Source of the DNA: Flavilitoribacter nigricans DSM 23189 = NBRC 102662
GTDB taxonomy: Bacteria > Bacteroidota > Bacteroidia > Chitinophagales > Saprospiraceae
NCBI RefSeq assembly: GCF_002646595.1
Contig: NZ_PDUD01000001.1
Location: 372,001 to 436,000 of the forward strand
Reading direction: 5' to 3'
DNA length: 64,000 nucleotides
The stretch's first letter is position 1; every line of letters starts with the position of its first letter. The notes beneath the pieces are model-generated. The model was not told the origin of the DNA. It ran no database searches and saw only the letters and a list, made by a program, of their open reading frames with translations. Positions 43,382 through 53,155 of this stretch are shown piece after piece. A program made the position numbers and the translations under genes.

Positions 43382-45421
43382 TTATTTCAGTTGTACATCG
43401 TCATAGTAGTACTCCGACCCGTCGCCGTTGACGCCGAAGTCAAAGAAGATCACCACCTTGTGGTAAGCCTGACTTTTATCAATGGCACTCATATCGAAAG
43501 TCAGGGTTTCCCAGGCATCGGCCACGGAGTTGGTGACCTGTACTTCGTGGAAGATGTCCCCGTTCGTCGCATTTTCCAGCTTGAGCAGGACATTGATCCC
43601 GGATTTCGGAGACCAGGTTTTAATTTCGATCTGATCCATCGTGCTGAAGTCGATAGGTTCCGGCAATTCCAGAAAAGCGCCGCCCCATACTTCCGCACCG
43701 TTGGCTTTGGTTAATTTGGCTACCCGGGCTGAGGTATTGATCCCGCTTTGATCGGGATTATCCTGTACTTCGGCACTTACATTTCCGAAAGCGACGAAGC
43801 TGTAGTCCAGTGCGGTGGATTCAAAGGTCAGCGGTAGTTCCAGCACATCGTTTCCGCCGCCGGTAACGTACTGGCGAATATCATCAAAATAGTATTCGGT
43901 ACCGTCACCGGTATTTCCAAAATCAAAGAAGACCACTACCCGATCGTAAGACTGATTTTTATCGATCGCGCTGAAATCGTATACCAGTTCTTCCCACGCA
44001 TTGGCCTGGGTATTGGTGACATCCACTTCAAAATTGATATTCGGATCGGCGGAATTCTCCACTTTCATTTTCACGACAATACCGGACTTTGGACTCCATA
44101 CCTTGAGGGCCAACTGGTCATTGGCGGCAAAATCAATGGGAGCGCCCAGTTCCATAAAGGATCCCGCCCAGATCTCCGCACCGGCCGTTTTGTTCATCGA
44201 ACCAACTTTGGCGGAAGTATTGATCCCGCTGGGATCCGGATTATCCACCCGGCCGGCATAAGCATTGCCGAAATCCACAAAGGTGTAATCCACATTTTCC
44301 GCTTCAAAATCGATCGGCAATGCAAAGGCGGTCGTTTCCCCGATCAGGACGAATTCGTCAAAGTAGTAGGTCGATCCATCGCCTTCGTTACCAAAGTCCA
44401 TGAAGATGACCACCTTGTGGTAGCTCTGGCTTTTATCGATCCCACTGAAATCAAAGCTGATGGTCTCCCACTGGTTGCTCGTCTGGGTGACGCCGTCCAC
44501 CTCGTAGGCGATATTCGGATCCTGATCGTTCTCTACCTTTAATTTGACCACTGCGCCACTCTTGGGACTCCAGACCTTAACGGTAAACTGATCCCCGGAA
44601 GCAAAATCAATGGGGTTCGGCAATTGCAGTAAGCTTCCCGCCCAGATCTCGGCACCGGCATCCTTGACCAGTTGTCCAACTCTGGAGGAAGTATTCTCCC
44701 CACTGGCATCCGGATTGTCAACAACCGTAGCCGTAGCGCCGCCAAAATTGACGAAGACATAAGAAACGTCCGGGTTTTCAAAGTCGATCGGCAGGGCCAA
44801 TTGTACGGCCGGTTTGACGATCTCCAGTTCTTCGGTGTATTCCAGGGAGGTCTGGGAGGCGCTCCGGGCTACTACCCGCAGCGTATACGTTCCCGATTCC
44901 GCGTAGGTATGTACGGCGGATGCTCCCGGCATGACCGAGGTAGGTTCTTCGTCGGCCACATCGCCGAAATAAACCTCAAATAAGGTCGCATTGTCCGCGG
45001 TCGGCGTCACGGTTACCGTATTGGTATTGACCGGATCCAGCGCTACATCCACATTCAGGTTGACCGGTGGTGTGAACTGAATATTCACATCCTGAGTCGT
45101 CTCGATACTTTCTCCGGAAAGGCTATAGGCTACCGCCCGCACGGTATAGGTGCCTTCGGTATAGAGATGGGTACCGGGCTGGCCGGTTTCCACCCGGTCC
45201 GGTTCGGTCGTACCGTCACCGTAGTAGATATCGAAGTAAGCGGCTCCGGTAGCCTCGGGATATACCGTCAGTAGCCCGGAGTCGTCGTTTGCGATAGCAA
45301 AGCTCAGTTGCAGATCGCTCGGCGGGCCGATAGCGATCTCGTAAAACTCTTTTTCATTGCAGGCCCCGAATACCAGCAGTACCAGAGCGAGAATGATAGA
45401 GGAATATTTATTGAATTTCAT
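43382..45421 (-). CDS. Surface glycan-binding lipoprotein with PKD domains and three repeated beta modules, 679 aa
   Basis: Lipoprotein signal (VFGACNEKE, cysteine 21). Two PKD-like domains cover about 33-115 and 118-202. Three copies of a module of about 150-158 residues follow (about 209-360, 367-518, 527-679). Each has DNPD, AEIWAGS or a near variant, the piece WSPKSG, then IDKSQSYHKVV and ends with YYFDE or YYYDD. The modules look like carbohydrate-binding beta-sandwiches. It lies between susD (58 bp) and GH16, the usual place of a SusE/SGBP protein, so it most likely captures the polysaccharide on the cell surface. No enzyme motif is seen. Confidence 0.85.
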   Translation of the reverse strand: MKFNKYSSIILALVLLVFGACNEKEFYEIAIGPPSDLQLSFAIANDDSGLLTVYPEATGAAYFDIYYGDGTTEPDRVETGQPGTHLYTEGTYTVRAVAYSLSGESIETTQDVNIQFTPPVNLNVDVALDPVNTNTVTVTPTADNATLFEVYFGDVADEEPTSVMPGASAVHTYAESGTYTLRVVARSASQTSLEYTEELEIVKPAVQLALPIDFENPDVSYVFVNFGGATATVVDNPDASGENTSSRVGQLVKDAGAEIWAGSLLQLPNPIDFASGDQFTVKVWSPKSGAVVKLKVENDQDPNIAYEVDGVTQTSNQWETISFDFSGIDKSQSYHKVVIFMDFGNEGDGSTYYFDEFVLIGETTAFALPIDFEAENVDYTFVDFGNAYAGRVDNPDPSGINTSAKVGSMNKTAGAEIWAGSFMELGAPIDFAANDQLALKVWSPKSGIVVKMKVENSADPNINFEVDVTNTQANAWEELVYDFSAIDKNQSYDRVVVFFDFGNTGDGTEYYFDDIRQYVTGGGNDVLELPLTFESTALDYSFVAFGNVSAEVQDNPDQSGINTSARVAKLTKANGAEVWGGAFLELPEPIDFSTMDQIEIKTWSPKSGINVLLKLENATNGDIFHEVQVTNSVADAWETLTFDMSAIDKSQAYHKVVIFFDFGVNGDGSEYYYDDVQLK
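43385..44797 (-). repeat. Three tandem protein-level modules inside the glycan-binding gene
   Basis: Approximate module borders on DNA are 44797-44342, 44323-43863 and 43843-43385. Shared landmarks are DNPD (with S-G-x-N-T-S nearby), WAGS/WGGA, WSPKSG, the WE(T/E)L piece and the Asp-Lys-(S/N)-Gln stretch. Similarity is clear at protein level, with the DNA already diverged, so the duplications are not recent. Confidence 0.8.
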
Positions 45422-45479
45422 GTTTTTGGATTGAAGAGGCGTACAAGTCCAGGTTCCGGACCGGGATACACCTCCGGAT

Positions 45480-46949
45480 TTAATAACCTGGATTCTGTTC
45501 CCAAATATTTCCGGCCAGTTCGATCTCTACCAGCGGAATGGGGAATAACTCATTTTTACCGGCCGTAAAATTGGGAATGGCATCCGCGGCCCGACCGGTA
45601 CGAACCAGATCGAAAAAGCGGTGTCCTTCTCCGGCCAGTTCCAGCCTTCTCTCCTGGAGAATGGCATCGGTCAGAGCCGTTCCACCGGCAGCCACCGGAG
45701 CCAGACCGGCTCTCGCTCTTACCCGGTTGAGGTAGGTGAGGGCCGTTTCGTCATTATCCAGGGCGCGATGTGCTTCCGCTGCGAGCAGCAGAACATCCGC
45801 AAAGCGAATAGCCCGGTAATTCGTCGCATTGGTCAGGTTCGGATCCTGAAAGCTTTCGCCGCTGCGGGGAATGTACTTGTGGTTATAATATCCGGTGTGT
45901 TCGTAACCTTCGGAGTAAGTGACCTCAACGCCCAACGCAGCCTGGGCGGCCTGAAAGGCTTCAATATCAAAGATGGTCGGGGCCAGGCGCAGATCGCCGG
46001 GCGTGTACTGATCCACCAGGTCCTGGACCGGCACGTTAAAGCTGAAACCGCTCTGGTAGATCGGTCCGTTGTATCCCCGGACACCGCTGAAACCAACCGC
46101 CACATTACCCTCGCTACACTGGAGACAGCCGAAGCCGGCCCCCTGAATATTGGAGTATTGTACTTCAAAAACCGACTCGATGTTGTTCTCTCCCTGCTGC
46201 AGGAACAGGGTGCTAAAATCCGTGTACAGATCGTATACTCCGGAGTTGATCACCTCGTCGAGTACCGGTGCCGCTTCGGCGTATTTTTCCTGATAGACCA
46301 GCGCTTTACCGAGCAGCGACTGGGCCGCTCCTTTGGTAACCCGACCGGCATCATCCTGACGCAGGGGCAACACACTGGCAGCGTATGCCAGATCAGCCTC
46401 GATCTGAGCGTATACTTCGGAAGTACGGGCCCGCGGATAACTGGCAATATCATTGAAGTTTACCCGCTCGTCTACCGCCAAGGGTACATCACCGAACCAT
46501 TTGACCAGTTCGAAATAGTAGTAGGCGCGCAGGAAGGCAGCCTGGCCCAGGATCTGCTCTTTTCCGTTGAAATCCAGTTTATCCTGGAACTCAAAAATGT
46601 AATTGGCGCGGTTGATACCGGCGTACATCCAGTTCCACAGATTGCGCAACTGATCGTTGGCGGCATTGTGCCGCATATCGTCGATCTCCTGCCAGCCGGG
46701 TACGTCATTGGCGTTCTCCCCGCCGCAAAGGGTGTTGTCCGATGCGATCTCCCCCATGATCACGTTCAGATAGGTGGAGGCCAGCAGATCGTAAGTACCG
46801 ATCAATGCCTGCTGGTAGTCATCTTCGGAGTTGAAAAAGTTCTCGGAATTGATCTGGTTGATCGGCTCCACATCCAGGAAGCTCTCGGAGCAGGACTGGA
46901 CGCTAAACAGGGCGATCAGGATCAGTATTCGATTATATGTTGCTTTCAT
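45480..46949 (-). CDS. SusD/RagB-family outer-membrane lipoprotein, 489 aa
   Basis: Starch-binding-like partner of the TonB transporter. The lipoprotein cysteine follows SVQS near residue 20. The family N-terminus FLDVEPINQINSENFFNSEDDY, TPR-like helices, AEAHRALDND and the C-terminal LNRVRARAGL and LQERRLELAGEGHRFFDLVRTG segments are all present. An ATG at 46958 would add three residues. It begins 11 bp after the SusC stop, as in nearly all SusCD pairs. It binds the oligosaccharide at the lid of SusC. Confidence 0.96.
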   Translation of the reverse strand: MKATYNRILILIALFSVQSCSESFLDVEPINQINSENFFNSEDDYQQALIGTYDLLASTYLNVIMGEIASDNTLCGGENANDVPGWQEIDDMRHNAANDQLRNLWNWMYAGINRANYIFEFQDKLDFNGKEQILGQAAFLRAYYYFELVKWFGDVPLAVDERVNFNDIASYPRARTSEVYAQIEADLAYAASVLPLRQDDAGRVTKGAAQSLLGKALVYQEKYAEAAPVLDEVINSGVYDLYTDFSTLFLQQGENNIESVFEVQYSNIQGAGFGCLQCSEGNVAVGFSGVRGYNGPIYQSGFSFNVPVQDLVDQYTPGDLRLAPTIFDIEAFQAAQAALGVEVTYSEGYEHTGYYNHKYIPRSGESFQDPNLTNATNYRAIRFADVLLLAAEAHRALDNDETALTYLNRVRARAGLAPVAAGGTALTDAILQERRLELAGEGHRFFDLVRTGRAADAIPNFTAGKNELFPIPLVEIELAGNIWEQNPGY

Positions 46950-46959
46950 TTCTATCATC

Positions 46960-49900
46960 TTAAAAGGTTACTTTAATCCCACCAATGAAGTTTCTCGCCT
47001 GCGGGTAGTAACCGATATCGATACCCGATGCCAGCGGACTGCCGGAAGAGATATTGGGATCATACCCCTGGTAATTGGTGAAGGTGTAGAGGTTGGTGAT
47101 GGAACCGTAGATACGCAAAGCGCTCATGCCCGCCCGGGAGATCCAGGATTTAGGGAAGGTATACCCCAACTGCAGGTTCTTGATCCGCAGGTAGGAACCG
47201 TCTTCCACGTAGAAGTCCGAGAAAAGCGTATTCTCCGAAGCTCCGATCGTCAGGCGGGGGAAGTAATTGCTGGTGCCTTCGCCGTACCAGCGGTCGATGC
47301 TGTAGGCCGTACGATTGGTCAGCGGGAGGTTGCGTTCGTAGTTGCGAACGATATCGCGATTGAGTTGCGCATCGGCAAAAACGGAAAAATCGAAGTTGAA
47401 GAAGTTGACCTGGAAATTAAGGCCCAGGATATACTCCGGGATCGGATTACCGATCATGGTCCGGTCTTCCTGATCGATCGTACCGTCCTGGTTCAGATCC
47501 ACAAAACGGATATCACCTGGTTGGGCGTTGGGCTGGGCCCCGTGGGCTTCGATCTCCGCCTGGTTCTGGAAAATACCGTCCGTCACCCGGCCGTAGAAAT
47601 AACCGATCGGACGGCCAACTTCCCAGCGGGTGGGTGGCAGCTGACCGATACCGAAGGCGCCGCCCTGGATAAAGGCCACTCCGTCGTTCAGTCCCAGTGT
47701 TTCATTCTTCAGTTTGGTGGCGTTGAGGCCGATACTGAAATCTACCCGGTCGCTGATCCGATCCTGGTAGCTAAGCGCCAGCTCGATCCCCGAGTTGCGG
47801 ATGGAACCGGCATTGGCGATCGGCAGTCCTCCGCCGGGTGCGGTGTAGCCCGTCAGGCCGGACACCGGCACGGCAAGCAGCAGGTCCTGACTTTCCTTGT
47901 AGAAATAATCCGTCGTCAGCGTCAGCCGGTTGTTGAAGAGGTTCAGATCCAGCCCCAGGTTGAACTGGACATTGCGCTCCCAGGTAATGTCCGGGTTGGC
48001 AATCGCTCCGATGGCTTTACCGGACACTAGATCGCCACCGTTGAGAATATATTCGGCTTCGCCGTTGAGCGAAGAAACGTAGCGGAAATCACCGATCTTA
48101 TCGTTACCGGTTTCTCCGTAGCTGAGGCGCAGCTTGGCAAAGTCGATAAATTCGGCACCTTCCATAAAGTCTTCTTCCGACAGTACCCAACCGAGTGATA
48201 CGGACGGGAAATAACCAAAGCGGTTATTGGGTCCGAAGCGAGTAGTACCATCCCGGCGCAGAATTACGGACACGAGATACTTGTAATCATAGCTATACTG
48301 GATCCGACCGAAGTAGGACGACAGGCGGAAGATCCCTTCTCCCGAACTGGCCCCGTTGTCCCGGATCTCATCGGCCTGGAAAAGGGCGGCAAATTCAAAG
48401 CTGTTGTTGGGAATGCCGAAGCCGGAGCCGTAGATCCCTTTGTAACGCTCTTCGTACAGGGAGCTACCCAGGGTGAAATTGAACTTGTGCACATCGTTGA
48501 AAAAGCGCTCGTAATTGATGACGTTATCCCAACCCCAACTGCTGTAATTTTCGAAAGACTCAGAAATGGAACTTTCCGTGGCGTTGAATACCTTACCCGC
48601 GCCGTAGTAAGCTTCCGGGCCGAAGGTCTTCGCCCGCACCTGGGAAAAGTTGTACGGCACGCTACTCTCAAAGGAAAGCCCCTTGATCGGTTCGAAGGTC
48701 AGTCCCACCTTACCGGTAAAGCGGTTGACATCTACATTATTATAGGTGTTGGCCATTTGGGCCAGCGGATTGATCACCTCGGCGCCCAGGCCTTCCGCCA
48801 GGGTGAACGCGCCTTCGGCGGTCCGGGTAGCAAAGCTCGGCGGCATGTTCAGTGCGTTGAACAGTACGGAACCGATCGCATTTTCGTTCAGGGTTTTCCG
48901 GTTCTGGTTGGCGTAGGCGACAATCGTATTGAATTTCAGATTGTCCAGGATATTAACCCCGTAGTTGAGGTTTCCGGTATAGCGCTGGAAACCGGCTTTG
49001 TCCCCACCGACAATCCCTTTCTGATCGAAAAAAGATCCGCCGATCGCATAGGTGGAGCGGCTACCGCCACCCCGCACATTAAGCGTTGTACTCGATAAAG
49101 GTGCCGATTGAAAGACTTCATCCTGCCAGTCGGTACCTGCTCCCAGTCCCGAGATATCGGTAAACGGCGGCGCACTGCCTCCGTTCACATAGGCTTCGTT
49201 GATCAGCAACGCGTATTCGGTAGCGTTGAGTACCGGGATCTTCCGGGCCGTTTCCTGCGATCCGTAGTAGGAATGGATGCTAACCGTGGGTTTCATTTCC
49301 TGCCGACCGGTCTTGGTCGTAATCAGGATTACCCCGTTCGCGGCCTGGACTCCGTAAATACTGGCGGAAGCATCTTTCAGCACATTGATACTCTCGATGC
49401 TGGAAGGATCCAGCGCGCTGAGATCTTCGTAACGTACTCCATCCACCAGGATCAACGGATTGTTATTGCCGTTGGAGGAAATACCGCGAATGCGAATATT
49501 GAATCCGCCGCCGGGAGAACCGGACTGCGAACTGATCTGCACCCCGGCCGATTGCCCCTGGAGGGCCTGTTCCAGCCGGTTGGGGTTCAGGGATTCGATC
49601 TCTTCGGCCTTCACCACGGATACCGCGCCGGTCAGTTCCTTTTTGGTGGCTGTCGAGTAACCGATCACCACTACTTCTTCCAGTTGGGAAGAGGATTCCG
49701 TCAGGCGAACGCTCAGCGGATTAAAATCCGTAACGGTGAGCCGCTGGCTGGTATACCCCAGATAACTGAACTCCAAGGTATCGCCGATGCGGGCATCGAC
49801 CTTAAACGCTCCGTCCAGATCGGTTACGGTACCGGCACTGGTCCGTTTATTCAATACACTGGAATAGGGCAAGGGGTCACCACTGTCCTGATCCAGTATC

Positions 49901-49980
49901 ACGCCCTGTACCGATCCCTCCTGGGCTGCCAGCAGCAGGGGCGCAAATACCAGTAATAAAAACGTTATTTTTGATTTCAT
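46960..49980 (-). CDS. SusC/RagA-family TonB-linked outer-membrane protein, 1006 aa
   Basis: TonB-dependent importer for oligosaccharides. Signal peptide (LLLAAQ), a carboxypeptidase-regulatory-like domain (VQGVILDQDSGDPLPYSSV), a TonB-dependent plug beginning near VVIGYSTATKKELTGAV with the RIRGISSNGNNNPLILVDG signature, and a C-terminal barrel ending in IGGIKVTF. Length about 1000 residues is usual. The frame is open to 50010; the ATG at 49980 begins the signal peptide. First gene of the locus, divergent from the regulator gene at 50288. Confidence 0.96.
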   Translation of the reverse strand: MKSKITFLLLVFAPLLLAAQEGSVQGVILDQDSGDPLPYSSVLNKRTSAGTVTDLDGAFKVDARIGDTLEFSYLGYTSQRLTVTDFNPLSVRLTESSSQLEEVVVIGYSTATKKELTGAVSVVKAEEIESLNPNRLEQALQGQSAGVQISSQSGSPGGGFNIRIRGISSNGNNNPLILVDGVRYEDLSALDPSSIESINVLKDASASIYGVQAANGVILITTKTGRQEMKPTVSIHSYYGSQETARKIPVLNATEYALLINEAYVNGGSAPPFTDISGLGAGTDWQDEVFQSAPLSSTTLNVRGGGSRSTYAIGGSFFDQKGIVGGDKAGFQRYTGNLNYGVNILDNLKFNTIVAYANQNRKTLNENAIGSVLFNALNMPPSFATRTAEGAFTLAEGLGAEVINPLAQMANTYNNVDVNRFTGKVGLTFEPIKGLSFESSVPYNFSQVRAKTFGPEAYYGAGKVFNATESSISESFENYSSWGWDNVINYERFFNDVHKFNFTLGSSLYEERYKGIYGSGFGIPNNSFEFAALFQADEIRDNGASSGEGIFRLSSYFGRIQYSYDYKYLVSVILRRDGTTRFGPNNRFGYFPSVSLGWVLSEEDFMEGAEFIDFAKLRLSYGETGNDKIGDFRYVSSLNGEAEYILNGGDLVSGKAIGAIANPDITWERNVQFNLGLDLNLFNNRLTLTTDYFYKESQDLLLAVPVSGLTGYTAPGGGLPIANAGSIRNSGIELALSYQDRISDRVDFSIGLNATKLKNETLGLNDGVAFIQGGAFGIGQLPPTRWEVGRPIGYFYGRVTDGIFQNQAEIEAHGAQPNAQPGDIRFVDLNQDGTIDQEDRTMIGNPIPEYILGLNFQVNFFNFDFSVFADAQLNRDIVRNYERNLPLTNRTAYSIDRWYGEGTSNYFPRLTIGASENTLFSDFYVEDGSYLRIKNLQLGYTFPKSWISRAGMSALRIYGSITNLYTFTNYQGYDPNISSGSPLASGIDIGYYPQARNFIGGIKVTF

Positions 49981-50116
49981 ATGGAAGGATTTTGATCTAA
50001 TGGTTCCCAAAACTTAATAATGCCGGTTGAGCCTACTCATTAAGCATTTTTAGACCTCACATTTTTGATCGGTGTCCATTTTGCCTAAATCGCTCGATTT
50101 CGAATGCCGTTAAAAT

Positions 50117-50145
50117 TAAATTTTGCTAATCATTCTAAATTTTGC
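50117..50145. repeat. Direct repeat TAAATTTTGC in the susC-regulator gap
   Basis: Two identical decamers with 9 intervening bases, placing them just under two helical turns apart. Located about 137-165 bp upstream of susC and 143-171 bp upstream of the regulator gene, a suitable place for an activator dimer. Confidence 0.45.
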
Positions 50146-50235
50146 ATAAAATTAGGCCACAACACAGGAATCAGCATAAAATCGCAACCCAGTTAAACTA
50201 CTCACTCAAAAAATTATTATAGAAATAGAGAAAGA

Positions 50236-50254
50236 TTACTACTATTTTACTACT
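50236..50254 (+). promoter_or_regulatory. Tandem TTACTACT element upstream of the regulator gene
   Basis: Octamer copies at 50236-50243 and 50247-50254, 34-52 bp before the start codon and in the same direction as the gene. It matches the pair upstream of the ECF sigma gene in sequence, spacing and orientation. Confidence 0.4.
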
Positions 50255-50287
50255 CACATTGCAAAAAGCACCAACGCACGACAGCGT

Positions 50288-53113
50288 ATGAAGGGTAAGA
50301 TGAGATACATTAGCCTGCGGGCGCTGAGCCCTTTGATCTGCTGCCTGTTTGCCGTTTCCGGGTACGGTCAAATGTTGGGTACTCCATTTGTGGATAGCTA
50401 CTCAAAGACCGTTTATGGCTACGGTACCCAGAACTGGGACATCGATCAGGCGGCAAACGGCACTTTGTACTTCGCCAATAACGACGGATTGCTGGAATTC
50501 GACGGTGCGCAGTGGACGCTATTCCCCCTGCCCAACCGGACCGTTCTGCGATCAATTTCGGTGCAGGACCGGGTCATCTTTGCTGGTGGTCAAAATGAAT
50601 TCGGGCGCTATGAATTGCATCCGGAGTTAAAATGGGCTTACCGATCGCTGGTCGATCTCATTCCTCAGGCCCATCGGGATTTCGAGGATGTGTGGGATAT
50701 GCAGACGCTGGAGGGAACAATCTATTTCCGGGCTTCCGAAAAGATCTTCATTGTTCGGGATAATCAATGTAAAGTCATTGCGGATATACCCATCCACTTT
50801 ATGGGGAAGGCCGGAAACCGGATATTTGTCCAGCATCGTGACGGTCCGCTTTTTTACCTGGAAGACGAAAAGCTTGTTGCTTTGCCGGATGATGAACGAT
50901 TGAACGGTACGGAGGTGCGGAGCGTGATCGACAGCCCCCAGGGACTGCTGATCGCTACGCGGAAGCGGGGGATCTTCCTGCTGCGGGAAAACCAGATGGT
51001 GCTGTGGGAAAATGAAGGCGCCTTTCGGTACCCCGACCAGTTTATCAATACGCTCGGGCAGTTACCCAACCACGATATCGTACTGGGCACCGGCTTCCGG
51101 GGCGTGATCGTGGTGGATTCCAATGGGCAATTCAAATACCAGGTAGATGCGGAGGACGGACTGACTAACAACCGGATCATCTGCACCTTCGTGGATCAAC
51201 AGCACAATCTCTGGCTCGGGCTGGACAACGGGATCAGTATGGTGCGGACCAACTCTCCCTTTTCCCGGATCTATCCGGATGGAGATCTGGAGGGTGCCGG
51301 TTACGATGTAGCCGTAAAAGATGATAAGATCTATTTCGGCACCAGCAGCGGGCTGTTTTACACCGACTGGCCGCAAACCTCCATTGCCAATCAGTTCCGG
51401 CTCGTGGAAAATTCGAGTGGACAGGTCTGGGGGCTGGATATAATCGACGATCAGTTGCTGCTGAGTCATAATGATGGAGCCTTTCGGGTCAACAACGGTC
51501 GGGCCGAACCCTTTTACCGCGAGACCGGTGCCTGGCTGTTTAAAGCGGATGAACAGGATTCCGAACTGGTGTTTTCCGGTAATTACCGGGGTATTACCCT
51601 CTTCGATCGGAACTCCTGGCAACTGCAGGAGCGCATTAGCGGTCTCGAAGAATCCAGTCGTTTCATCGTGCAGGATGACCTGGGTAATTGCTGGATGTCT
51701 CACCCCTACCGCGGCATTTACCGGGTCAGTTCTCCGCGCGATCCGAGCCGCCGGAAGGTGGAACTCATGGGACCAGAGCACGGGCTTCCTTCCAATCTCC
51801 ATAACCATGTTTTCCGGATCAACGGAGAAATACTGATCTGCGCGGAAAAAGGAGTGTACACCTTCAATGAAAACCAACAACGCTTTGAGCACTACGAACC
51901 GATCGAGCAGTATCTGGGGGCGGATACTAAGATCCGGCGGTTGTTTGAAAGCCGGAACGGCGATGTCTGGTTCATTACCGAAAAGGAGATCGGATTATTG
52001 GAGATCGAAGATACCGGGCTCGAACGACAGATCAGCAAGCGGGTATTTCCGGAATTGAAACGCCTCATGAATGGCGGCTGGGAAATGATCTGTCCGCACG
52101 AAGATGATCAGGTCTTTATCAGTACCATCAACGGTTTTCTGCACTATAACGGTAAGCAACCGGAGGATTCGCTGCCCCGCTTCCGCGTGCTGATCAACCG
52201 AGTCCGGATCAATGAAGATAGCACTTTATTTGCGGGCATGTTGCCGGAAGGGATGCAGCTCCACTACCGGCAAAATTCACTCTTATTCAACCTGGCGGCC
52301 ACCGAATTTGTCAATAATGCCGCGGTCCGCTTCCAGTACTTTCTGGAAGGTTTTGACGAAGGATGGTCCCACCCCACTGCATTGCGCTCCAAGGAATATA
52401 CCAAGCTGTCGCCGGGCACCTATACCCTGCACGTCAAAGGGATCAACCAAAGTGGGGAGGAATCGGATCCGGCCAGCTTCACCTTTGAGATCAATAAGCC
52501 CTGGTATGCCACCTATCCGGCCATCTTTTTCTACCTGCTGCTGACCGGTGCGATCGCCTATTTGCTGTTCCTCAGATCGAGGAAGCGCTTCCAGGCGCTG
52601 GAGCAAAAAGTGGACTCTACCGTCAAAAGATCCAAAGAGGAGATCCAGCGGCTGGAAACCGAAAAGATCCAGGCCGAACTCGAACACAAAAAAAGGGAAC
52701 TGGTTTCCGCAACGCTCCACCTGGTCAAAAAGAACGAGACCATCAGCGAGATCGCCGACCAAATATCGGTGATCAAAAAGAACAGCGGAGATCCGAAGGT
52801 GAGTCGGCAATTGCAAAAGCTGATCCATTCCCTCCGGCAGGAAGAGGTCATAGATGAAGGCTGGGAACAGGTGATGTACCACTTCAACGAACTCAATGAA
52901 GGTTACTTTGATCGGCTGAAGAAAGACTACCCCAGTCTTACGCCGAAAGACCTGAAGCTCTGTGCCTATCTGAAAATGAATCTGACGACCAAAGAGATGG
53001 CCAGTCTGATGAATGTGTCGTTAAGGGGTATTGAGGCCAGCCGCTATCGCCTGCGCAAAAAGCTGGACCTGGAAACCGAAGATAATTTGACGGCGTTTTT
53101 GATGAGCTTTTAG
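50288..53113 (+). CDS. Membrane-bound propeller/Y_Y_Y/LuxR-type regulator, 941 aa
   Basis: Signal peptide (SPLICCLFAVSGYGQ), a periplasmic beta-propeller built of Reg_prop-type repeats (about 25-600; pieces such as NDGLLEFDGAQW and LWLGLDNGISMV), a Y_Y_Y domain (about 655-735, FQYFLEGFDEGW and LSPGTYTLHVKG), one membrane helix (about 743-762), a coiled coil (about 765-830) and a C-terminal LuxR-like HTH (LTTKEMASLMNVSLRGIEASRYRLRKKL). There is no kinase or receiver domain, unlike hybrid two-component regulators. Divergent from susC, so it is the likely sensor-activator of the glycan locus (inference). The start could instead be the ATG at 50300. Confidence 0.88.
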   Translation: MKGKMRYISLRALSPLICCLFAVSGYGQMLGTPFVDSYSKTVYGYGTQNWDIDQAANGTLYFANNDGLLEFDGAQWTLFPLPNRTVLRSISVQDRVIFAGGQNEFGRYELHPELKWAYRSLVDLIPQAHRDFEDVWDMQTLEGTIYFRASEKIFIVRDNQCKVIADIPIHFMGKAGNRIFVQHRDGPLFYLEDEKLVALPDDERLNGTEVRSVIDSPQGLLIATRKRGIFLLRENQMVLWENEGAFRYPDQFINTLGQLPNHDIVLGTGFRGVIVVDSNGQFKYQVDAEDGLTNNRIICTFVDQQHNLWLGLDNGISMVRTNSPFSRIYPDGDLEGAGYDVAVKDDKIYFGTSSGLFYTDWPQTSIANQFRLVENSSGQVWGLDIIDDQLLLSHNDGAFRVNNGRAEPFYRETGAWLFKADEQDSELVFSGNYRGITLFDRNSWQLQERISGLEESSRFIVQDDLGNCWMSHPYRGIYRVSSPRDPSRRKVELMGPEHGLPSNLHNHVFRINGEILICAEKGVYTFNENQQRFEHYEPIEQYLGADTKIRRLFESRNGDVWFITEKEIGLLEIEDTGLERQISKRVFPELKRLMNGGWEMICPHEDDQVFISTINGFLHYNGKQPEDSLPRFRVLINRVRINEDSTLFAGMLPEGMQLHYRQNSLLFNLAATEFVNNAAVRFQYFLEGFDEGWSHPTALRSKEYTKLSPGTYTLHVKGINQSGEESDPASFTFEINKPWYATYPAIFFYLLLTGAIAYLLFLRSRKRFQALEQKVDSTVKRSKEEIQRLETEKIQAELEHKKRELVSATLHLVKKNETISEIADQISVIKKNSGDPKVSRQLQKLIHSLRQEEVIDEGWEQVMYHFNELNEGYFDRLKKDYPSLTPKDLKLCAYLKMNLTTKEMASLMNVSLRGIEASRYRLRKKLDLETEDNLTAFLMSF

Positions 53114-53155
53114 CCTTCCCTCCGCCCATTTTGAAAAAAAATGTCCAGTAGTGTA

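Larger units (their letters stand above)
49981..50287. promoter_or_regulatory. Divergent promoter region between susC and its regulator
   Basis: 307 bp, A/T-rich, with no gene. A perfect direct repeat TAAATTTTGC occurs at 50117-50126 and 50136-50145 (19-bp period). Nearer the regulator a tandem TTACTACT occurs at 50236-50243 and 50247-50254 (11-bp period). These are the best candidates for binding sites of the divergent regulator or for core-promoter parts. I could not fix a clear -33/-7 Bacteroidota promoter by eye. Confidence 0.5.
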
